Source of the DNA: Roseobacter weihaiensis
GTDB lineage: Bacteria; Pseudomonadota; Alphaproteobacteria; Rhodobacterales; Rhodobacteraceae
Direction: 5' to 3'
Assembly: GCF_020622345.1 (NCBI RefSeq)
Contig: NZ_JACNMO010000008.1
Coordinates: forward strand, 62,001-126,000
Length of the DNA: 64,000 nt
The position numbers were made by a program, and so were the translations under genes. The notes beneath the pieces are model-generated. The model saw only the letters and a program-made list of their open reading frames with translations, did no database searches and was not told where the DNA came from. Within the stretch, counting starts at the first letter, position 1. Each line of letters opens with the position of its first letter. Positions 1-9,587 of this stretch are shown piece by piece.

Positions 1-1
1 C

Positions 2-964
2 GTGGACGAAGACCGGTCGACCTTGTCGCGCAAGATCGCAACCGCGCTCTACCCGCCTTACTTCCGCGCACCCGAGGAGATTACCGCGGCAGAGATCGAC
101 CGCAGCATGGATCAGGACAAATACATGTTTGTGCTGAACATACCGCCCGATTTCGAGCGTGACGTCCGGCTGGGACGCCGCCCCGTTGTCCAATTGAACA
201 TCGACGCCACAGCGGTGGCACAGGCGGCCTTGGGGGCCCGCTATCTGGAATCCATCGTCGAGGGTGAAGTCATCCATTTTGCCCAGCAGTTCGGCGAAGA
301 ATACGACCCGCCTGTCACCCTGACTTTGCGGCGGGCGTTCAATCCCAATGGGGCGGAATCCTGGTTTCTGGCCATCAACGCGATCTTGAACAACCTGTCC
401 ATTCTGACGATCGTGCTGACGGGGGCCGCGCTCCTGCGCGAACGCGAACATGGCACAATCGAACATCTGCTGATCATGCCGTTGACCGCCTTCCAGATTG
501 CCCTGGCCAAGATCTGGGCAAATGTTTTCATTGTTCTTGTCGCTTTTGCCCTTTCAATGTTCATTGTTGTCGAAGGCTTTCTCAATGTTCCCATCGCAGG
601 CTCACGCCCGCTCTTGCTCTTTGGTGTGACGGTGTATCTTTTTGCCGCAGCAGCCATTGGTATTCTTCTGGGCACCCTGGCCCGTACAATGGCGCAGTTC
701 GCGCTTTTGATCCTGTTAACGATCATGCCGATGATGATGCTGTCAGGGGGCGTGGGCCCAATCGAAAGTCAGCCCGACTATATCCAGCCGTTCACATGGC
801 TTTTGCCGTCACGGCACTTCATGGAATTCGCGCAGGCCGTTGTCTTCCGCGGTGCCGACTTTGAAATCGTCTGGCGCACGCTGTTGACCATGGCAGGGCT
901 TGGGTTCGTGTTCTTCGCCATCAGCCTGCTGCTCTTTCGGCGATCCGTTACAGCTCAGCGGTGA
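2..964 (+). CDS. ABC-2 type transporter permease, 5'-truncated by window edge
   Basis: Membrane subunit of an ABC exporter of the YhhJ/ABC-2 class. The visible 320 residues hold a periplasmic domain (about 1-115), then six hydrophobic segments from about residue 121 to 312. The conserved cytoplasmic turn EREHGTIEHL lies at about 147-156, the motif that in this family follows the first transmembrane helix of the core. The reading frame is open to the window edge, so the first GTG is not necessarily the start, and the N-terminal helix and any ATPase partner lie outside. Substrate unknown. The family assignment is firm; the exact subfamily is inferred. Confidence 0.85.
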   Translation: MDEDRSTLSRKIATALYPPYFRAPEEITAAEIDRSMDQDKYMFVLNIPPDFERDVRLGRRPVVQLNIDATAVAQAALGARYLESIVEGEVIHFAQQFGEEYDPPVTLTLRRAFNPNGAESWFLAINAILNNLSILTIVLTGAALLREREHGTIEHLLIMPLTAFQIALAKIWANVFIVLVAFALSMFIVVEGFLNVPIAGSRPLLLFGVTVYLFAAAAIGILLGTLARTMAQFALLILLTIMPMMMLSGGVGPIESQPDYIQPFTWLLPSRHFMEFAQAVVFRGADFEIVWRTLLTMAGLGFVFFAISLLLFRRSVTAQR

Positions 965-1209
965 GCGCTGACACCGCAACCGCTTGGTTTTCAAAAGACC
1001 GTCAGATCCCGCATCCGGTGCGCCGCCTCCGGGTTGGGAGGATGTTTTCCCGCAGGGCAGAGAACAACGTGCCCGGCCACCCTTTAAAAAGGTGATACGC
1101 CTCGGCCCTTGCATAAAACATGACAAAACCCTCTTCACCCGGTGCCAACCGCCGTGCCCAACAAGGCCAGTGGCAAATGGCAAAATCGCGACAGACCGCA
1201 GGATCACAC
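965..1209. other. Gap with no supportable gene
   Basis: This stretch between the ABC permease and the YeeE remnant has short open frames on both strands. A minus-strand frame (about 1002-1130) reads plausibly as protein, but I do not recognise it and see no ribosome site. Given the broken genes that follow, it is probably debris. Confidence 0.4.
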
Positions 1210-1533
1210 ATGATCTTTCAGGCTAGTTGCATAGGTTTGAGGGGCGTCAAATTGGATTTCTTAGAAAATGTAGCCGGAATGATGCTTCTGGGTGGCCTCC
1301 TGAATGGCATTGCATCCGGTCTTCTGACCCTGCTGACAGGCCAGGTCATGAGCGCTTCTGGTATGATGGGACATCTTCTTGGCGGCGCCGAAGGGGTGGC
1401 CGCAACCAGTGTTGCTCTCATTGGCGGCATTTTTTCGGCGTCGCTGATCATGACAGGTCTTGGATTTTCGCCTCAGCAAGCGACCGAAGCGAGCTGGCCG
1501 TTTCTGATGGTCGGTGGGCTATCTTGGGTGTAA
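1210..1533 (+). pseudogene. YeeE/YedE-type membrane protein, N-terminal fragment
   Basis: The frame encodes a small-residue-rich hydrophobic stretch (glycine, alanine, leucine and methionine; about residues 17-105 from the ATG at 1210) typical of the first helices of YeeE/YedE sulfur-compound transporters. It stops after about 108 residues, whereas family members have 140 to 350. The end coincides with unrelated sequence in another frame (the sunset-domain remnant), so this is a truncated gene at a rearrangement junction. Family assignment rests on composition and pattern, not on a catalytic motif. Confidence 0.5.
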
Positions 1534-1673
1534 AGAACAAGCTGAGAATCTACCACACGCCTTGGTCGCCGAATTACACGAACACCAAGATTGACGTCAA
1601 AGACAGTCAACACTGGTTTTGTGATGAAGGCGAAGCGCTCGCTGCGGGCTGGCGTCCTGTTGCAGAGCGTTAG
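1530..1673 (+). pseudogene. Sunset-domain C-terminal remnant
   Basis: About 47 residues in a different frame from the YeeE fragment read as the short C-terminal 'sunset' domain: a YHTPWSPNY turn, a Lys-Ile-Asp step, and WFCDEGEALAAGWRP before the stop. This domain normally ends secreted or nuclease-type proteins. No start codon with a ribosome site precedes it, so it is a 3' remnant fused to other debris. Confidence 0.55.
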
Positions 1674-1761
1674 GACGGCAATCCTCTAAATGGAAACCAA
1701 TGTCTCCAAACCAGACACTGATGAACAGGCATCACTTACACCAACTGGCCCATGACACCAC

Positions 1762-2575
1762 TCACGGCGACGAAGCCTGTGCCAGTATTCCAGTGATTTG
1801 TGATGTCCAGTTCCTAGCATTGACCCAAGATCGCGCCCGTTTCGCGTTTCTTTGACGAGCCTTTGCAGCTGTTGGGTCGAAAAAATACTCCAGAGCGGCC
1901 TGCAACTGCGTTTCAACACCTTGCTGCGAATGGGACAGCACGGTGCCAAATCCATGTTCTTCAAGCCGCGCAGCCGTCATATGCGCTTCAACGTGCTTTG
2001 GAACCAGAAGCTGTGGCATCCCTGACAGCAAGCAGCCGGTTGATAGACCAAGCCCCGCTTGATGGAGTACCAGGCTGTAGCCCTCAAAAACTTCTGACAA
2101 GCCAAGCGGCTGGTTTAAGCACGAGATCCCGTCTGCCGGAGATATGTCAACGCCATCGCAATGCAGGTCAATATGATACCCGCTGTTCACCAAAGCTTCC
2201 ATGATGTGGCGATCCTTGTCCTTTACCGAATGGAGATAGGCGTACACGCGTCTGTTGCTTGGCCTTTCCCGATGTCTGCAGGGACGTTTTCCATCGGACC
2301 TATGTACTCTTTCGAGGGTCTGCCGGATGCAGGGTCGAGAAATGGAAGGCATGCAACGGCGTTCCAATCCCCCCGCAGACAATCACGGGCGTCTGCTATC
2401 TCTGCCGTGTTTGACTGTCGCAGAGCGTGGTTCACCTGGGACAAAATCCGTTGAGACAGATTGGTCGGGTCGCGTTGCTTTTCCGGCACTGCAAAAGGCA
2501 AGAACCCCTCAGATGTTGGTGGCGTATAGCCACTCCCAACCATAACAAAAGGCAAGCTCACAACCACCAGCGGTC
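1762..2575 (-). pseudogene. UDP-glycosyltransferase-like gene, frameshifted and 5'-truncated
   Basis: Two minus-strand frames together resemble a MGT/YjiC-type glycosyltransferase. The upstream part (about 2260-2575) carries the N-domain segment with SLPFVMVGSGYTPPTSEG. The downstream part (1762 to about 2255) carries the C-domain with the donor-site pattern HQAGLGLSTGCLLSG and PQLLVPKHVEAH. The switch between frames falls near 2250-2262, so a single indel broke the gene. The 5' end is replaced near 2575 by an AraC fragment on the other strand. Not expected to make an active enzyme. Confidence 0.6.
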
Positions 2576-2700
2576 CATCGACCAGATCGCCTATGCCTGC
2601 AACGTTGCCAATCAAGGGCATCTGACCAGCGTCTTTAAGAAGACGTTTGGCGTGACGCCGGGCGCTTTGCGGAACGACTGGCGTTCCAAATCGTTTCCGG
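2576..2700 (+). pseudogene. AraC-family HTH C-terminal fragment
   Basis: The frame reads IDQIAYACNVANQGHLTSVF followed by KKTFGVTPGALRNDW, the second helix-turn-helix of an AraC/XylS regulator. The first helix-turn-helix and the sensor domain are missing. It closely resembles the end of the intact AraC gene downstream, so it may be a leftover of a related regulator or of a partial duplication. Confidence 0.6.
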
Positions 2701-2982
2701 CCACGGCGTCAATTCCCGGCAATCCTGCATCCTGCCGGATCACCCGATGCTGTCAAACGAACGGTGTAATCTGTAAGCGCGTCGGCAGCGGAATCGGCAT
2801 GATTTGATCATGCTCAATACCATTCGCATCGTTGCCCGAAGCAGGCCTCCACGCCCGGCCTCTTCGCCCGAGGAACGCCCCTCGTGCGTGGAACGGCACT
2901 TCGGTGCGGCGTCGACCCGCGGTTCACGCTTCCCCGAACCTGCCCCCGAGCCGCGGGTCGCACAACGCGCGCGGCGGTAATA

Positions 2983-3936
2983 ATGCCTGAGCAAATCTAT
3001 CAGTCCTTTTCCGAGTACCATGTGCGCAGCGAACTGTCGAAATTTCCTCGCATCCACCGCTCCTGCGGTTCAGATAAAATCCAGCTTGTCAAAACCGAAC
3101 GATCCGCAAACGAAGTCTATTTTCCGGCGGTTCCGGAGCTCGTGGTTGGTATCGTCCTGGATGGAGATTTACCATTTCGTTTCGATCTTGGCGCGGGTTG
3201 GTCTTCCGCCTCCCGACTGCAGAAAGGTGATATTCGCCTTTGTCTGCCCAACACAGAAGCAAAATACGAATGCGGTGATGACTACAGTTTGCTGTTGGTA
3301 TGCCTTCCACAGGCGATGGTCGACTGCGTCCTGCAAGGAGCGCCGCAGACGGATTCGAACGCCTTCGAGCCGCTTCACACACAGTCGGCTTTTCGAGATA
3401 ATATTGTTCAAGAATTGGTCATGGGGCTTTGGTTTGAAAGCGAACAAAGCGCTGTCGCGTCTGATTTAATGGCCGATGGTCTTGCGTTATCGCTTGTCGC
3501 CCAATTGTTAAAACATGTGGGTCCCAAGATACGGAATATGCCTGCAACGAACGGCACCTGGCCCGGGCCGCCAGATCGCCCGGCGGCTATTGCCTCTCAA
3601 ATCAACCGCACCGGCTCACCAGCAGACAGGCGCATTGCACGCGCAATCGACTATGTTGAAGCGCACATCGGCGAACGCCTGAATGTCGCGGAACTCGCAG
3701 CCATCGCATGTCTGTCGGCCGGTCATTTTTCGCGCGCGTTCAAGGCTGCGATGGGCGAGCCGGTCTGGTCTTTCGTCCAGCGTCGGCGGGGCGAGAGAGC
3801 GATGGAAATGCTTCGGCACACAGATTTTCCCGTCGCCGATATCGCCTATGCATGCGGCTTCGCCCATCAGGGACATCTGACAGCCTGTTTCAAACGCCAG
3901 TTCGGCATAACGCCCGGCGTCGTGCGGCAGGCCTGA
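2983..3936 (+). CDS. AraC/XylS-family transcriptional regulator
   Basis: A 317-residue regulator with an N-terminal sensor region (about 1-180) and a C-terminal pair of helix-turn-helix motifs (about 215-315). The DNA-binding part shows LNVAELAAIACLSAGHFSRA and DIAYACGFAHQGHLTACFKR, then FGITPGVVR at the end. The frame extends upstream to 2884, but that extension is rich in arginine and cysteine and unlike the family, so the ATG at 2983 is preferred. It sits 156 bases upstream of the SnoaL half-gene on the same strand. If the inversion described below is undone, it heads a same-strand oxidoreductase cluster that it probably controls. Confidence 0.85.
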   Translation: MPEQIYQSFSEYHVRSELSKFPRIHRSCGSDKIQLVKTERSANEVYFPAVPELVVGIVLDGDLPFRFDLGAGWSSASRLQKGDIRLCLPNTEAKYECGDDYSLLLVCLPQAMVDCVLQGAPQTDSNAFEPLHTQSAFRDNIVQELVMGLWFESEQSAVASDLMADGLALSLVAQLLKHVGPKIRNMPATNGTWPGPPDRPAAIASQINRTGSPADRRIARAIDYVEAHIGERLNVAELAAIACLSAGHFSRAFKAAMGEPVWSFVQRRRGERAMEMLRHTDFPVADIAYACGFAHQGHLTACFKRQFGITPGVVRQA

Positions 3937-4092
3937 CACGTCTCTCTTTTCATCGAATGTTTCGATCTCGCTACCACTTGCGCGGATCGGGAAATATCCG
4001 CCGCTGAAAAAGTGCAATTCTTGTACCGGCTCGCGGGTCCTTCGCTTTAAAACGCGTCCGTCAGCCTAAATTTGTGTTGTCAGGAGATCCAG

Positions 4093-4382
4093 ATGACCAA
4101 TACGAAAACCGTCATCGAGCGTTTTCTCAAGTTTACCGAAACCCGAAATTCTGATGGTCATCGCGAGATTCTCGCTGAAGACTGCGTCTTTACCTCTCCC
4201 TACGCTGCTGAAGACGCGCCGACCCGCATTGAAGGCCGCGACGCGATCATTGAGCGCGCCCTGATCGGTGGATGGAAAACGCGTAAAAACATGAAAATCA
4301 TCGACTTCAGATATGATGTGCTCGCCGACCCGCAATGGGCGCTCATTCAGTGGAGCAACACCTCTACTACCGATGACGGTAA
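4093..4382 (+). pseudogene. SnoaL/NTF2-like protein, N-terminal half (split by inversion)
   Basis: Starts at ATG 4093 behind a GGAGAT ribosome site. It encodes about 96 residues of a SnoaL-like fold: an opening helix (VIERFLKFTETRN), the LAEDCVFTSPY strand, and IEGRDAIIER. Homology ends at 4382, where the frame runs into integrase sequence. The missing C-terminal half is on the minus strand at 25971-26169. Joining 4382 to 26169 gives one uninterrupted 162-residue frame. SnoaL-like proteins are small cyclases or isomerases or ligand-binding domains; the substrate cannot be told. Confidence 0.8.
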
Positions 4383-5175
4383 CGCAAGGCGTTTGAGCTG
4401 GAGGAGTTGAAGCGGGCGGAGTGGCATCTGCTTGAGCTGGGCGAAGAGGCGTTGGCGCATGAGAAGTTTGCCGCGGCGAAGCGGATGGCCGAAAGCCGCG
4501 GTTTTGACTACGTGCCGAGTGACATTCTGCTGCGGCGCTCCTTTGAGGAGAACCTACCCCGGCTGATGGCTGCGGCTGGCACAGAGACGCAGCCGACACC
4601 GCCCGAGGTGGCCAAGGCGATCCTGGGCGGCGTGGAGGTGGCCTTGCCGCCTCTACGGGAGGTGCTGCAAGAGTTCATCGCGCTGACCAAGACCAAGCAC
4701 ATGCGGAAGTCCGACCGCCAGCGGCATCTGTGGCGCCTGCCGAGAGAACGTGCGGTGTCTAACTTCGAAAAGGCCGTACCTCGGCGCGCGAAGGCTGGCA
4801 TTGATCGGATCACGCGGGAGGATGCGCTGGCCTTTCGGGCCTGGTGGGCGGCTCGGATCGAAGCGGGAGAGATCCGGGCCGAGACGGCGCACAAGGATTT
4901 TGGGCACCTGTCGCAGATCATTCGGCACTGGTGCGAGCTGAAGGGCCATACGGACCTTGAGAACCCTTTGCCAAGCTGCGGTTTGACAAGGCTATCGATC
5001 CGTTGGTCAGCCGCCCGCCCTTTTCGCGGCACTGGGTGGAGACGCGCTGCTCACCGCCGGGATCGATGATCGGGTGCGGGCAGACATTCTCGGTCACAAG
5101 TACAAAAGGCCGGTCTACGGGTCAGGCGGCGGGATGTCTTTGCGGCATCAGGCTTTGGCCGAGATCGCCCTGTGA
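4383..5175 (+). pseudogene. Tyrosine recombinase/integrase, C-terminal portion, frameshifted and internally deleted
   Basis: From 4383 the frame reads RKAFELEELKRAEWHLLELG and continues as the arm-binding/core-binding region of a DUF6538-type integrase (to about 4960). A one-base loss in a C run near 4966 shifts the frame. A second loss near 5046 shifts it again, and the last segment (5045-5175) carries the conserved ILGHKYKRPVYG box with the catalytic His and terminal Tyr. The central part with the first catalytic Arg is absent, implying an internal deletion. The first 41 residues lie at 26170-26292 on the minus strand. Confidence 0.8.
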
Positions 5176-5309
5176 TTTATCTTGCTGACGATTAACGAAA
5201 TCACCCCTTTTTTGGCCTGGTGTCTCCCGCCACCTGAGAGCCACCTTCATATCTTTCAATAGGTTATGCCCGGGAGGTGTTGCGCTTTGGGCAGGAACAG
5301 CGCGCGGGG

Positions 5310-5688
5310 ATAACCGCGCGCCATGTACGACCGTTTCGGCGCGCCGGGTTTCCTCGCCGCCTACAATGCGGGACCCGGACGCTACGCCGAACACCTCAGG
5401 ACGGGCCGCCCATTGCCCGCGAAACACGCGCCTATCTCGCGATGTTGACGCCGTTAGTCGGCGCGCCCTGCAGCGTCTCTGCAAACCGATTACAACAACT
5501 CTGCACCCGATTGGCGCGTTGCGCCTCTTTTTGTCCTGCAAGTCGACGGCAACACGACGCCCCCGCACGTGGACAATCTGGAGCTGCCGACGACGACTTC
5601 AGATGGTCCGTCACACACAGATGGTCCGCACATGCCAGAGCCATTGAACGAACTGTTCGTCCGCTTCGGTGCGGATATTTTGGAATGA
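5310..5688 (+). pseudogene. Lytic transglycosylase (conjugation type), C-terminal remnant with frameshifts
   Basis: Pieces in different frames read as the end of a lytic transglycosylase of conjugative elements. MYDRFGAPGFLAAYNAGPGR (from 5322) contains the AYNAG catalytic-domain signature. RETRAYLAML follows in a shifted frame, and the tail near 5510-5688 ends with EPLNELFVRFGADILE and a stop. At least two indels separate them. In integrative elements this gene opens the cell wall for DNA transfer. It lies between the integrase and relaxase remnants. Confidence 0.65.
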
Positions 5689-5934
5689 CGGTCCCGTTCG
5701 CAGATTGGCGCGTTCCGTCGTGCTCCATCGCATTCTTTGTCGGCTTGTGGAGAGCGGAGAGTGAACCAACAGCAGGACGGTGAGAAAAAAGGCCGCGCAC
5801 CAACTGATCCTACGGCGTTGCTATTGTTGAGCCTTTTATCCGCCTCGCAAGACGTCGCAGTGCCAAACACACTGCTCACTTACTGATTTCACAGCATTTC
5901 TGCTGTGCACCGCCTTTCGACAGGGGCGAACCGC

Positions 5935-7030
5935 ATGAGCAAGCGCGACAATGACCTCCGCATCAGACCGGGGCGCATTCGTGATCGCGGCGCCCGCGGC
6001 CAGAAGGCCAGGAGCTTCGTCGGCCAGGTCATGTGCACGGCGAAGAAAGCGGGACACACCGGCTATCGCTTCGACGGAGCCAAGCATAATGGCCGCGGTA
6101 AATCACGCTTCGGTCGCGGCCGCTTTGTCGGCGTCGCGCGCGGGCTTTCCCGCACCCAGCGGCGCGTGAGCATCAAGGCGCGGATCGTCCGCCATCGCGG
6201 CGCCCGTTATCGCTCCGCGCCGCTCGCCAAACGCATTGATTATCTGAAGCGCGACGGTGTCACCCGCGATGGCCGGGATGCAGCGATGTCCAACCGGGAC
6301 GGAAATGCTGCCGACGAACGCGCGTTCGCGTCAGCCTGTGAAGACGACCGGCACCATTTCCGCTTCATCATTTCGCCTGAGGACGCCGGGTCGATGGACG
6401 ATGTCCGCGCCTTCACGCGCGACCTCATGGACCAGGCCGAGCGCGATCTTGGAACGCAGCTCGATTGGATCGCCGTTGACCATTGGAACACCGATAATCC
6501 GCACATTCATGTTCTGATCCGCGACCGCGCTGACGACGGCAAGGACCTCGTCATCTCGCGCGATTACATCAGCCGCGGCTTTCGCGCCCGCGCCTAAGAA
6601 TTGGTCACGCTGGAACTCGGACCACGCACCGCGCGCGAGATCGCATCCGGTCTCGACGCAGAGGTGACGGCCGAACGCTGGACCGACCTCGACAAGGCGC
6701 TACGCAGCCGTGCTGACAACAACGCCGGCGTCGCAGACCTCCGGCCGGGATCGCCGCAACCGAGAGACCCCGATCTGCGCCAACGGCTGATCGGCCGCAC
6801 GCAGACCCTGGAGCGGCTCGGCGTCGTCGAAAAACTTGCATCAGCGGTCTGGACCCTCAAGCCGGGCGCCAAAGACACGCTACGCGATCTCACCGTGCGG
6901 GGTGACATCATCAAGACCATACACCGCGCAATGGGCGGGCGGGCTGAACAGCCAATTTCCGACTTCGCCATCGAGGCGGAGCCGTCCGAACCTAGCGGCC
7001 AGCGCGATCTGCACAGTCACATAGGGCGTG
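5935..7030 (+). pseudogene. VirD2-like relaxase (DUF3363 type), interrupted by a stop and 3'-truncated
   Basis: Starts at ATG 5935 and follows the family closely. It has a basic N-terminus, then RIDYLKRDGVTRDG (first nuclease motif), HHFRFIISPEDA, and the metal-binding histidines in VDHWNTDNPHIHVLIRD. A TAA at 6595-6597 interrupts RARA/EELVTLELGPR; a GAA-to-TAA change explains it, and the same frame continues as the family does (ELGPRTAREIASG) to about 7030. There it is cut off by unrelated sequence leading to the MFS gene. A full relaxase would be roughly twice as long. Confidence 0.8.
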
Positions 7031-7064
7031 GTAGGTCTCCCATTCTAGCTGGATGCTGGATGGA

Positions 7065-8204
7065 TCAACAACTTGTCGTGCGACGGGTCTGCCTGCGCGC
7101 GAGGCCGGCTATCAATGCGATCAACGCGAAGATGATCGTAGCCCCGTCAGGGCTGCTCATATCGAGAACTATGCCGAAGATTGGCGCTCCGGCGGTCTGG
7201 CCTATCGCGATGGCGAGGAATGCGGCCGTGAGCCCGCTTGCGGGCCGGTCGGGCAGCGCCGACACGCCCCAGACAAGATAGACGCCGGTCAGCAGGATGT
7301 AGGCCGCTCCGAACAACGCGCCTCCACCGATCACAAGGGGGGGAAAGGACGTTGACGAGCCTACCAACCAAATGCCGACCGCCAGACCGCCGAGGGACGC
7401 GAGGTGAACGACATTTACCCCGAACCACGAACAGAGCGGTCCCGCTATGGCACCTGCAATACCGGCGGCACCGATGACGATCCAAAGGGTTCCGATCACA
7501 CGTGCGTCCCAACCGTGATTCCGCGACACGAGTTCGCCGCCGAAGGACCAGATCGCCGTGCTAGCCGCGCCCATCAGAAACGCTGCGATAACAAGGATCA
7601 GGATATCGGCCGACATCCGGGGAAGACCGCGAGCGACGTCGGGGTCTCTGGTCCCAGCTCTCGGAACGGCCCAGAACGTCGCTATCGTGGCCGCCGCAGC
7701 CGTTACGGTGAAAGCTCCGTAGGCCAGCCGCCAATCGGCTCCGAGGTAGAGGGCGACGGGCCCCGAGAGCGCCACGCCAGCGCCGGTTCCGGAATTGATG
7801 ACCGTGTTCACGGTGTCTTGGCGTTGGCTCTCCACAGCCAGAACGACCGCTGCTGCGAGCGGCGGCGAGGCAAGACCGGTGCTCATTCCCGCGAAGAGCA
7901 CGGCTGCCGCTAGGACCGCAGGGGATTGGGCGATTGCGATCAGGGCCATACCGCTCCCGGCGACGATGCCGGCACCGATGGCGATCGGGCGCGGGCCATA
8001 CCATTCGACGAGCCCGGCAGAGGCGACGATCGCGAGGCAATACCCCAGGAACGATGCGCCCGCGATCATCCCGGCAAAGGTCGGCGTCAAAGACAGGTCG
8101 GCGCGGATTTCCGGAAGGAACAATCCGAAGGCGAACCGTGCGAGGCCATAGCACACCGCGATCAGGGCAAAGCCCGTTGCACCCAGTCGAAGCGTCGCAC
8201 TCAT
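7065..8204 (-). CDS. MFS transporter, YbfB/YjiJ-like
   Basis: A 379-residue major-facilitator protein with about twelve hydrophobic segments. The N-terminus shows YGLARFAFGLFLPEIRADL and the helix 2-3 loop region EWYGPRPIAIGAG, both typical of the YbfB/YjiJ group. Its ATG overlaps the stop of the upstream tetR by four bases (ATGA), so the two are transcribed and translated together. It is probably an efflux pump induced when the TetR repressor is released; the substrate is unknown. The C-terminus (LARRQTRRTTSC) lies beside the relaxase break, so this pair was probably inserted into the decayed element. Confidence 0.85.
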   Translation of the reverse strand: MSATLRLGATGFALIAVCYGLARFAFGLFLPEIRADLSLTPTFAGMIAGASFLGYCLAIVASAGLVEWYGPRPIAIGAGIVAGSGMALIAIAQSPAVLAAAVLFAGMSTGLASPPLAAAVVLAVESQRQDTVNTVINSGTGAGVALSGPVALYLGADWRLAYGAFTVTAAAATIATFWAVPRAGTRDPDVARGLPRMSADILILVIAAFLMGAASTAIWSFGGELVSRNHGWDARVIGTLWIVIGAAGIAGAIAGPLCSWFGVNVVHLASLGGLAVGIWLVGSSTSFPPLVIGGGALFGAAYILLTGVYLVWGVSALPDRPASGLTAAFLAIAIGQTAGAPIFGIVLDMSSPDGATIIFALIALIAGLARRQTRRTTSC

Positions 8205-8725
8205 TTTCTCGCGTTCGAGACGAGAATGTCCGCAGCCTCACGAGCCGCAGAGGCGACCTCCGGTCCGCGGTAGGCTGCTCCAGCCGTCGCGCCTTCGAAG
8301 AGGACGAGAAGTTGATCGACCAGGTCCTCGCGCGGTTCATCGAGTTGAACGCGAACGATGTCACCGATCCGCTCTCGAAGGAACGCCTTCTGCGTCTGGA
8401 CCGCCGCGACGATCTCGGGCGTATCCCCGCCGGTCTCGCCAAGTGCCCTCAGGAATAGACAGCCGCGCGCGCCCTCGATACGGATCCAGTCCTCAAGCGC
8501 GGCGAAGAACGCGTCGACCGTCTGGACATCGAGGCGAGAGCGAAACCGTCGGTCACGTTCGTCGAGTACCGCGGCCATTAGGCCGGTCTTGCTTCCGAAG
8601 TGTTTGTAGAGAGTCCGACTAGACACCCCCGCCGCATCGGTGAGCCGATCCATGCCGGAGGCCATGAAGCCGTTGCGATCGAAGAGCGGTTCGACGGCCT
8701 CGAGGATGGCTTTCTTGAAATCCAT
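8201..8725 (-). CDS. TetR/AcrR-family repressor
   Basis: A 174-residue regulator. The N-terminal helix-turn-helix shows MDRLTDAAGVSSRTLYKHFG with the family's typical YKHFGSK end (about residues 24-47), followed by an all-helical ligand domain. It ends inside the start of the MFS gene (ATGA overlap) and begins 8 bases from a perfect 22-bp palindrome. This is the usual layout of a self-regulating TetR-efflux pair. Confidence 0.9.
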   Translation of the reverse strand: MDFKKAILEAVEPLFDRNGFMASGMDRLTDAAGVSSRTLYKHFGSKTGLMAAVLDERDRRFRSRLDVQTVDAFFAALEDWIRIEGARGCLFLRALGETGGDTPEIVAAVQTQKAFLRERIGDIVRVQLDEPREDLVDQLLVLFEGATAGAAYRGPEVASAAREAADILVSNARK

Positions 8726-8732
8726 AAAGCCA

Positions 8733-8754
8733 ATGTAAAACGATCGTTTTACAT
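8733..8754. promoter_or_regulatory. Perfect 22-bp palindrome, TetR operator
   Basis: ATGTAAAACGA followed by its exact reverse complement, centred at 8743/8744. It lies just upstream of the tetR ATG (8723-8725). Size, perfection and position fit the binding site of the adjacent TetR repressor, which would shut off its own two-gene operon. Confidence 0.8.
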
Positions 8755-9398
8755 GTCAAGCTTAAAGGTGTGGTGGGCGGCGGCATATCTGAGAATGTGT
8801 GTGGCACCAAGCGGAACACTTCGCCCAGAAACAACGTATCCGCCAAAGCTGCCGTTAGTACACTGCACATCATCGGTCAAAGTTGGCTCGAAAGCCGTCG
8901 TAAGCAACAAGGCGCTCGGAAGGCTCACGGTTTCAGTGCGCCAGCGTAGTGCGCTTGCGTACCGCTTCGCAGAACTGTTCACTACAGCGCATCGGGCAGT
9001 CATCTCATCGTAGTGCGATGGCGAAGGAATAGTTCGCACATTCATCTCGCATGGCCCGCCACTTGCACAATGCAAACCGAAGATGAGGTCCTTAACGGGG
9101 CCTTTTTTCTTTTTGTCTCAAAGAACTTTAGCAAGACCAGCCAACCTTCGGAGACTGGCCGCAAGGCTGATTTCGGTCTCTAACGCCCCGTGTCTCTTTC
9201 CACCCGCCCTGCGGTTTCGGCGAGTCGGGTTCAAAAATCTTCATAATTTCAGGCAACTAGATTGTAGCGCCTGCGCATCTTTTGCGTTTGATCTTCTCGA
9301 TAACTTTGCATTTTGAACTCCAACACTTGCGTCGTGGTGCTGCGCAAGGGTGCGAAGTCTTTGATGAAAAAGGAACTTTCCATCCATAGCCTGGCACC
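8755..9398. other. Gene-free stretch with a low-copy repeat-like segment
   Basis: No frame here resembles a protein I know. Around 8836-8920 there is a segment similar to one at 10451-10545 (see the repeat entries). The rest (9000-9398) shows no recognisable RNA or gene. Confidence 0.4.
8836..8920 (-). repeat. Degenerate repeat, copy A
   Basis: Contains TCGGTCAAAGTTGGCTCGA, which matches copy B (TCGGTCAAAGTGGGCTCAA, from 10493) at nearly all of 19 positions. Both flanks keep weaker similarity, including a translated EPTLTD step on the minus strand of both. Function unknown. Confidence 0.35.
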
Positions 9399-9587
9399 AT
9401 GTCAAACGGGCCTTGGACAAATAAAGAGAACGACCTGATCGTCGCGGATTACTTCGCGATGCTGGCCGATGACATCGCCGGGAATGCGCGCGTGGTTCGG
9501 TATCTGATGCAGACGCGTCCGGAATTTCTATCCGAATTTCAGACCACCGCCGAGATGGAGTCGGTGGTGCCGGTGGAGGCTAAGTAG
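9399..9587 (+). pseudogene. Short remnant with a DUF3883-type N-terminus
   Basis: The 62-residue frame begins SNGPWTNKENDLIVADYFAM, which resembles the opening of larger DUF3883-type proteins. After DDIAG it changes to RYLMQTRPEFLSEFQT, which does not fit that family. It is most likely a deletion-fused leftover. It overlaps the end of the convergent minus-strand remnant. Confidence 0.35.

Noticed and set aside
5761-5886. 41-codon GTG frame between the transglycosylase and relaxase remnants
   Set aside because: It reads through plausibly, but has no family match and sits in a decayed element, so it is too weak to call a gene.
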